Below are positions 13,838 through 18,423 of a stretch of DNA of 18,423 nt, one piece after another (the first letter of the stretch is position 1; each line of letters begins with the position of its first letter). The DNA is taken from the NCBI GenBank assembly GCA_900544675.1, contig UQVZ01000055.1, positions 1-18,423 on the forward strand. Direction: 5' to 3'. The position numbers and the translations under genes are program-made. This DNA comes from an uncultured Bacteroides sp. Lineage in GTDB: Bacteria; Bacteroidota; Bacteroidia; Bacteroidales; Bacteroidaceae. The notes beneath the pieces are model-generated. The model had not been told where the DNA came from, ran no database searches, and worked only from the letters and a program-made list of their open reading frames with translations.

Positions 13838-16405
13838 TTATTCATTGAACCAACGCACGTAGCAGAAATCCTGACGGTGAGGCAGGTCGATGTTCTTTGG
13901 GAACATACGGTATGCCACCTTGAAGCTTCCGGCATTCGACATGCTGTAATCCAACTTGAAGGTATACAGGTCGCCTTCGCGTTTTACCAGTTCCATCGGA
14001 ACTACGCTGTAGATGTATTCCTTGCCTTCGGCATTGGTATAAGTAACGACCATTTCCACACCTACGGCATCGTTCAAGCCTTTTTCGTCTATCACGCAAG
14101 TGATGGTATAATCCTTACCACTCTCTACATTGCCCTGGCGAAGCTCTTCGCACTTGTCCATAGAAACCACCTGGATGGAATCCCACTTGGCAGCTACTTC
14201 TTCCTTCCAAGCCGCCAGGTTTTTCAGCTTCGCATAATTGTTAGCTTCCAAAGCATGGAAACGCTGGGCTTCCTTGCCATAGAACTTAGCGTAATAATCG
14301 TCCAGCTGACGTTTCATGGTGTAGTGAGGAGCAATCTGGGCGATAGAGTTCTTGATGGTTCTTACCCAACCTTCGGAATAGCCTTTCTTGTTGCGCGCAT
14401 AATACAACGGCAGGATTTCGGTTTCCAGCAAGCTATAGATGGTAGCTGCATCCAACTGGTCTTGGTATTCCTGGTTCTGGTAAGTACGCTTTTCGGTCAA
14501 TGCCCATCCGGCACCTTCGCGATAGCCTTCCAGCCACCATCCGTCGAGTACGGAGAAGTTTACGACACCGTTCATCAATGCCTTTTCACCTGATGTACCC
14601 GAAGCTTCCAACGGACGGGTCGGCGTATTCATCCAGATATCCACACCTGATACCAGGCGGCGTGCCAGCTTCATATCGTAATCCTGCAAGAAGATAATCT
14701 TGCCCAAGAATTCAGGACGGTTGGAAATTTCAATGATACGCTTGATCAATCCTTGTCCGGCGCCATCGTGCGGGTGTGCCTTGCCGGCAAACAGGAACTG
14801 TACCGGATAATCGGGGTTGTTGACAATCTTAGACAAACGGTCCAAATCGCTGAACAACAGGTGTGCACGCTTGTAAGTAGCAAAACGGCGGGCAAAACCA
14901 ATGGTCAACGCATTCGGGTTGATTTTATCAAGCAAGGATACGACCAATGCCGGATTACCCTGATTCTTCAACCAGTTCTTGCGGAACTGTTCGCGGATGT
15001 AATCAATCAGCTTGTTCTTCAATCCCAGACGAGTCTTCCAGATTTCTTCATCGGGCACATTGTAAATGGCTTCCCAAATCTTCGGGTTCGACTGGTCGTG
15101 CAAGAAGTTCGGGTCAAAATATTTGTTATAGAGTTTCTTCCATTCAGAAGCGCACCAGGTGGGGAAGTGTACGCCGTTGGTCACATAACCTACGTGGTTT
15201 TCTTCGGGGAAATATCCTTTCCAGATGCCTGAGAACATTTCCTGAGACACTTTTCCGTGCAACCAGCTCACACCATTCACTTCCTGACAAGTGTTGCAAG
15301 CGAAGGTAGACATACAGAAACGTTCGTTATGGTCGCCTGGATTGATACGGCCCAAGTCCATCAGTTCGTCCCACGAAATGCCCATGCGCTGGGGATAACC
15401 GCCCATGTATTTGCCGAACAAGCCTTCATCGAAATAATCGTGACCGGCAGGCACCGGAGTGTGAACCGTATAAAGAGAAGAAGCGCGCACGATTTCCAAA
15501 GCTTCGTCAAAGCTCATTCCGCTTTCTACATAATCGCACAAACGCTGTACGTTGCACAAGGCTGCATGTCCTTCATTGCAATGGTATACGTCTTTCTTGA
15601 TGCCCAGTCTCTTCAGCAACAGCACACCGCCGATACCCAAGAGGATTTCCTGTTTCAGACGGTTTTCCCAATCGCCTCCATACAACTGGTAAGTAATCGG
15701 ACGGTCGTACTCGCTATTCATTTCGTTATCCGTATCCAAGAGATACAAAGGCACACGGCCTACATTCACTCTCCATACGTAAGCGTGCACATAATAGTTG
15801 AGATACGGCACATCCAGCACCAAAGGTTTCCCTTCTTCATCGTTCACACGTTCCAAAGGCAGGCTTCCGAAGTTTTGTGCTTCGTAGTTGGCAATCTGCT
15901 GGCCGTCCATAGACAGGCTTTGCTTGAAATAGCCGTAACGGTACAGGAAACCTACACCACACATATCCACGTTGCTGTCTGAAGCCTCTTTCAGATAGTC
16001 TCCGGCAAGGATACCCAAACCTCCCGAATAGATTTTCAGGACATGGGTCAAACCATATTCCATACAGAAGTAAGCAACCGAAGGGCGTGAAGCGTCCGGC
16101 TTCACATTTATATAAGCTTCGAATTTGGCATATACATCATTGATTTTCTTAAGCATCGTTTTGTCATTGGACAGGTCTTCCAATTTTTCATAGCTCAAGC
16201 GTTCCAACAATGCAACCGGATTCTGACCAACAGCTTGCCACAATTCCGGATCCAATTCTTTAAACATCTCTGTCGCTTCATCATTCCAAGCCCACCAAAT
16301 GTTACGGGCCATTTTATCCAACATCTTCAAAGGTTCCGGGATACGAGATTTTACATTAACCTCTCTCCAGGCTGGAGTGTTAGCATAATTAGTCTTGACT
16401 TTCAT
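13838..16405 (-). CDS. glgP: Alpha-glucan (glycogen) phosphorylase, short form
   Basis: An 855-residue GT35 PLP enzyme that releases glucose-1-phosphate from glycogen or maltodextrin ends. Residues about 20-120 form the DUF3417-type cap (RNIWWAWNDEATEMF). The catalytic core shows AYFCMEYGLT (111-120), YSGGLGILAGDYLK (126-139), VYHCNEGHAAL (273-283), HTPVPAGHD (315-323), FARRFATYKR (504-513), FAGKAHP (539-545) and the PLP lysine Lys608 in EASGTSGEKALMNG. About 110 residues beyond 745 look like a beta-rich appendage (VVTYTNAEGKEYIYSVVP) not needed for catalysis. It starts 31 bp after the glycogen synthase stop, so one operon makes both the building and the breaking enzyme. Confidence 0.93.
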   Translation of the reverse strand: MKVKTNYANTPAWREVNVKSRIPEPLKMLDKMARNIWWAWNDEATEMFKELDPELWQAVGQNPVALLERLSYEKLEDLSNDKTMLKKINDVYAKFEAYINVKPDASRPSVAYFCMEYGLTHVLKIYSGGLGILAGDYLKEASDSNVDMCGVGFLYRYGYFKQSLSMDGQQIANYEAQNFGSLPLERVNDEEGKPLVLDVPYLNYYVHAYVWRVNVGRVPLYLLDTDNEMNSEYDRPITYQLYGGDWENRLKQEILLGIGGVLLLKRLGIKKDVYHCNEGHAALCNVQRLCDYVESGMSFDEALEIVRASSLYTVHTPVPAGHDYFDEGLFGKYMGGYPQRMGISWDELMDLGRINPGDHNERFCMSTFACNTCQEVNGVSWLHGKVSQEMFSGIWKGYFPEENHVGYVTNGVHFPTWCASEWKKLYNKYFDPNFLHDQSNPKIWEAIYNVPDEEIWKTRLGLKNKLIDYIREQFRKNWLKNQGNPALVVSLLDKINPNALTIGFARRFATYKRAHLLFSDLDRLSKIVNNPDYPVQFLFAGKAHPHDGAGQGLIKRIIEISNRPEFLGKIIFLQDYDMKLARRLVSGVDIWMNTPTRPLEASGTSGEKALMNGVVNFSVLDGWWLEGYREGAGWALTEKRTYQNQEYQDQLDAATIYSLLETEILPLYYARNKKGYSEGWVRTIKNSIAQIAPHYTMKRQLDDYYAKFYGKEAQRFHALEANNYAKLKNLAAWKEEVAAKWDSIQVVSMDKCEELRQGNVESGKDYTITCVIDEKGLNDAVGVEMVVTYTNAEGKEYIYSVVPMELVKREGDLYTFKLDYSMSNAGSFKVAYRMFPKNIDLPHRQDFCYVRWFNE

Positions 16406-16436
16406 ATTGTTTAATTTTAGTGTAAATGAATTTTAG

Positions 16437-18116
16437 TTATTGTTGTTGCAGTTGAGAAAGACGTTGTTCTGTTCTACGTAAAGCCACGTCGTAAGCTTCA
16501 TAATAGTATTGGATGAAATGTTTCCATAAGGCCTTTTCGGCAATAGCTGCCGCATTTTCACGTATTTCATGGATTTCCTGCTCCGATAAAGCCGAGAATG
16601 TGCTTACCGTGTCTTTTATCGTATCAGCCACTTCCGAATAGTTATAATCGGTACGATGGATTACTTTTACCCCGTCCTGCAAAGTCCCTTCGTGTTTTAC
16701 CACCGAATTGACCCACAAACCGAACCCTGCCAAATCCGTCGTAATCGTAGGCACATGGAAAGCCGTGCTTTCCAGCGGTGTATATCCCCACGGTTCATAA
16801 TAAGAAGGATATACGCTCAAGTCTGTACCAATTAACAAATCATAATAAGCTTCATTCACGATTCCGTCTCTACCGTCCAGATAGCAAGGAACAAAAAGCA
16901 CCTTCACTTTCGTATCCGCCGCATTCGACATGTTCAGGTATTTCAGCATGTCCAGCACCTGGTCATGGGTCATGTTGTGCAACCAATGCGTGATGAAAGG
17001 CACCTTCAGTGGAGTGGTATATTGCTCATCGCTATGCAAGCGTTCCAACAAATCTTCCCGGGCTTCTCCTACCCATCCCGGCACATTGATAAACGCCAAA
17101 ACTTCTTTCTTCAGATTTTTATCACGAGTCAAACGGTTCAGCGACTCCAGGTACACATTGATGCCTTTGTTCTTAAATTCGTACCTGCCGCTCGTACCGA
17201 TAATCATAGTATCATCGCCCAGATTCGTGCCTAAGAGCTTGTTTGCCACATTCAGCATCACCTTGCGGGCATGTTTGCGTTTTTCATCGAAGCTATCCCC
17301 TTTCGGGACAAAATCATCTTCGAAGCCATTCATTAAGATTACATCTGCAGGCTTGTCGAGCAATTCGCGGCACTCGTTATTGGTTATCTCGCTTACCGTG
17401 GTAAAGCAATCCACATGGTGTGCCGTCTGCTTTTCGATGGAGTGTTTCGACTCCATATTCAACTCCCGCGCCATCTGGTCACCGTTATATGCAAACAAGT
17501 AATCATACAAAGGTTTGTTGTTGCCTGCAATCGAGCGCCCTATCGAAGTGGCATGCGTGGTGAAAATCGTCGCTATTTCGGGAATATTTTTGTGGATATA
17601 CAAAGCTCCCAAACCGGTCATCCATTCGTGCGCCTGATAAATCACCCTATCTTCCGCCGTCAGCTTGTTATACCTATAAAAGCTTTCCACCACTTTCCCT
17701 GCTGCGTATGCAAACATCGACGCTTCATCGTAATCGCCATACGCATGAAGAGAGTCTACTTGAAAATCAAGCCACGCTTGCGTGTAAATTTCGTTCTTCT
17801 TCTCATAAAATGGAGTAAAATCTATCAAGATCGAGATTGGATGTCCTGGAATATTCCAACGCCCCACACGAACTTTCAATCCTTCATCCACTGCATACTC
17901 ACGCCACGATTGAAGTGTCTTTTCATCTTCGGTAAACAAAGGATTATCCTTACCTCTCCAAACATCCGGGCCGATAAAGAAAATTCGATCCGGAAATGCA
18001 GCTTGCAAGGTTTTAGCCCTTGTTGATAATACGGTGTAAATTCCACCGACCTTGTTACATACCTCCCAACTCGATTCGAAGATGTAACCAGGTTTCAATA
18101 GCTGTTTCGTTATCAT
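16437..18116 (-). CDS. Glycogen synthase, GT3 (eukaryote-like) type
   Basis: A 559-residue two-Rossmann-fold glycosyltransferase that extends alpha-1,4-glucan chains. It resembles the GT3 family (animal and fungal GYS) rather than the bacterial ADP-glucose GlgA (GT5). N-terminal SSWEVCNKVGGIYTVLSTRA (15-34) is the donor/acceptor KVGG region. QAHEWMTGLGALYIH (161-175), GTSGRYEFKNKGINV (307-321, with Arg311) and PSYYEPWGYTPLE (437-449) follow; Glu441 and Glu449 form the E-x7-E site. It lacks the long regulatory tails of eukaryotic enzymes. UDP-glucose is the likely donor from family knowledge. It is first in the operon with the phosphorylase, and starts about 280 bp downstream of a codirectional 5S rRNA. 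Confidence 0.93.
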   Translation of the reverse strand: MITKQLLKPGYIFESSWEVCNKVGGIYTVLSTRAKTLQAAFPDRIFFIGPDVWRGKDNPLFTEDEKTLQSWREYAVDEGLKVRVGRWNIPGHPISILIDFTPFYEKKNEIYTQAWLDFQVDSLHAYGDYDEASMFAYAAGKVVESFYRYNKLTAEDRVIYQAHEWMTGLGALYIHKNIPEIATIFTTHATSIGRSIAGNNKPLYDYLFAYNGDQMARELNMESKHSIEKQTAHHVDCFTTVSEITNNECRELLDKPADVILMNGFEDDFVPKGDSFDEKRKHARKVMLNVANKLLGTNLGDDTMIIGTSGRYEFKNKGINVYLESLNRLTRDKNLKKEVLAFINVPGWVGEAREDLLERLHSDEQYTTPLKVPFITHWLHNMTHDQVLDMLKYLNMSNAADTKVKVLFVPCYLDGRDGIVNEAYYDLLIGTDLSVYPSYYEPWGYTPLESTAFHVPTITTDLAGFGLWVNSVVKHEGTLQDGVKVIHRTDYNYSEVADTIKDTVSTFSALSEQEIHEIRENAAAIAEKALWKHFIQYYYEAYDVALRRTEQRLSQLQQQ

Positions 18117-18347
18117 CTTTAATATTTTCTAAATCAGCGCGAAGATACGAAAAAGAATTAAATCTACGAAGAAATGAAAAGTTTTTTAAATTTGAGATTA
18201 AATAGAAAAGAAGAAGAAGGAAAAACATAAAAAAGCAAATTGAAACAATTGAGTCTAAAAAAGTGCGAACCTGACAGAAATCAAAAACATTTGTCAAGAC
18301 TAATTACTATAAGTCTAGAAATCTGTCTAAACAAAAAATTATCACAC
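18117..18347. other. AT-rich intergenic space upstream of the glycogen operon
   Basis: About 230 bp rich in A and T, with no credible gene. An imperfect minus-strand -7 box, TATCTTCG at 18140-18147 (one mismatch to TAnnTTTG), lies 24 bp before the glycogen synthase start and is the only promoter candidate. Confidence 0.4.
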
Positions 18348-18384
18348 AAAAAAAGCCCCCGCCAGTCTTTGTCGACCGGCGGGG
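18348..18384 (-). terminator. Rho-independent terminator of the rRNA operon
   Basis: CCCCGCCAGTC (18357-18367) and GACCGGCGGGG (18374-18384) form an 11-bp GC-rich stem with one wobble. On the minus strand it is followed by a run of seven T, just after the 5S rRNA end. Confidence 0.92.
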
Positions 18385-18398
18385 ACCTCGCTTAAAAC

Positions 18399-18423
18399 GG
18401 CGGCTACCTACTCTCCCACTGTT
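18399..18423 (-). rRNA. rrf: 3' end of 5S rRNA (partial, runs off the window)
   Basis: The minus strand reads AACAGTGGGAGAGTAGGTAG followed by CCGCC, the conserved 3' portion of Bacteroidales 5S rRNA. A strong terminator follows within 15 bp. Only about 25 nt are inside the window; the 5' part and the 23S/16S genes would lie to the right. Confidence 0.8.

Noticed and set aside
18055..18297. Minus-strand ORF of 80 codons upstream of glycogen synthase
   Set aside because: Low-complexity Phe/Leu-rich product from AT-rich intergenic DNA that overlaps the synthase start in another frame; no promoter.

Overview
The window looks like a chromosomal segment from a Bacteroidales gut or oral anaerobe (Bacteroides/Phocaeicola type). 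This rests on four things: a fimbrillin-like lipoprotein with a Bacteroidetes lipobox, several -7 boxes of the Bacteroidetes form TAnnTTTG, a eukaryote-type (GT3) glycogen synthase beside a short-form alpha-glucan phosphorylase, and a PerR/rubredoxin-first rubrerythrin pair. No database search was possible; family assignments come from reading motifs.

Layout. (a) 1-2660: the disrupted tail of a fimbrial-type gene, then a 789-residue fimbrillin-like surface lipoprotein, closed by hairpin terminators. (b) 2788-5575, minus strand: exonuclease VII (xseA, xseB) and the branched-chain aminotransferase ilvE, with a strong terminator after ilvE. (c) 5608-7001: a MATE-family efflux pump, divergent from xseA, with its own promoter. 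(d) 7002-10524: an accessory-looking segment. It begins with 560 bp of repeat-rich, gene-free DNA, then has an AraC-family regulator, a LacA/Maa-type acetyltransferase, a Tat-exported aldo/keto reductase, and what looks like the decayed N-terminus of a sensor kinase. (e) 10521-12497, minus strand: glutamine-dependent NAD+ synthetase. (f) 12570-13747: a PerR-type Fur regulator and a rubredoxin-first rubrerythrin. (g) 13762-18116, minus strand: glycogen synthase then glycogen phosphorylase. (h) 18348-18423: the 3' end and terminator of a minus-strand 5S rRNA, so an rRNA operon ends at the right edge.

The most notable signal is regulatory. Two copies of a composite operator (TTGAGCC, 15 bp, TTGAGCC, with a shared GAACAAAAYAATTTGAGCC half) lie upstream of the AraC gene and of the acetyltransferase/reductase pair. 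Each ends exactly 31 bp before a TAnnTTTG box, and neither promoter has a visible -33 TTTG. This suggests that the AraC protein activates its own gene and the adjacent exported-enzyme operon.

A second regulatory signal is a 15-bp inverted repeat (TTGTAA-CAA-TTACAA) just downstream of the perR promoter. The protein carries all five residues of the PerR regulatory metal site, so an autorepressed peroxide-response unit feeding rubrerythrin is likely. The 7.0-7.3 kb gap also contains nested AGAGGATWATCCTCT palindromes and a degenerate 32-bp-periodic repeat that no gene explains.
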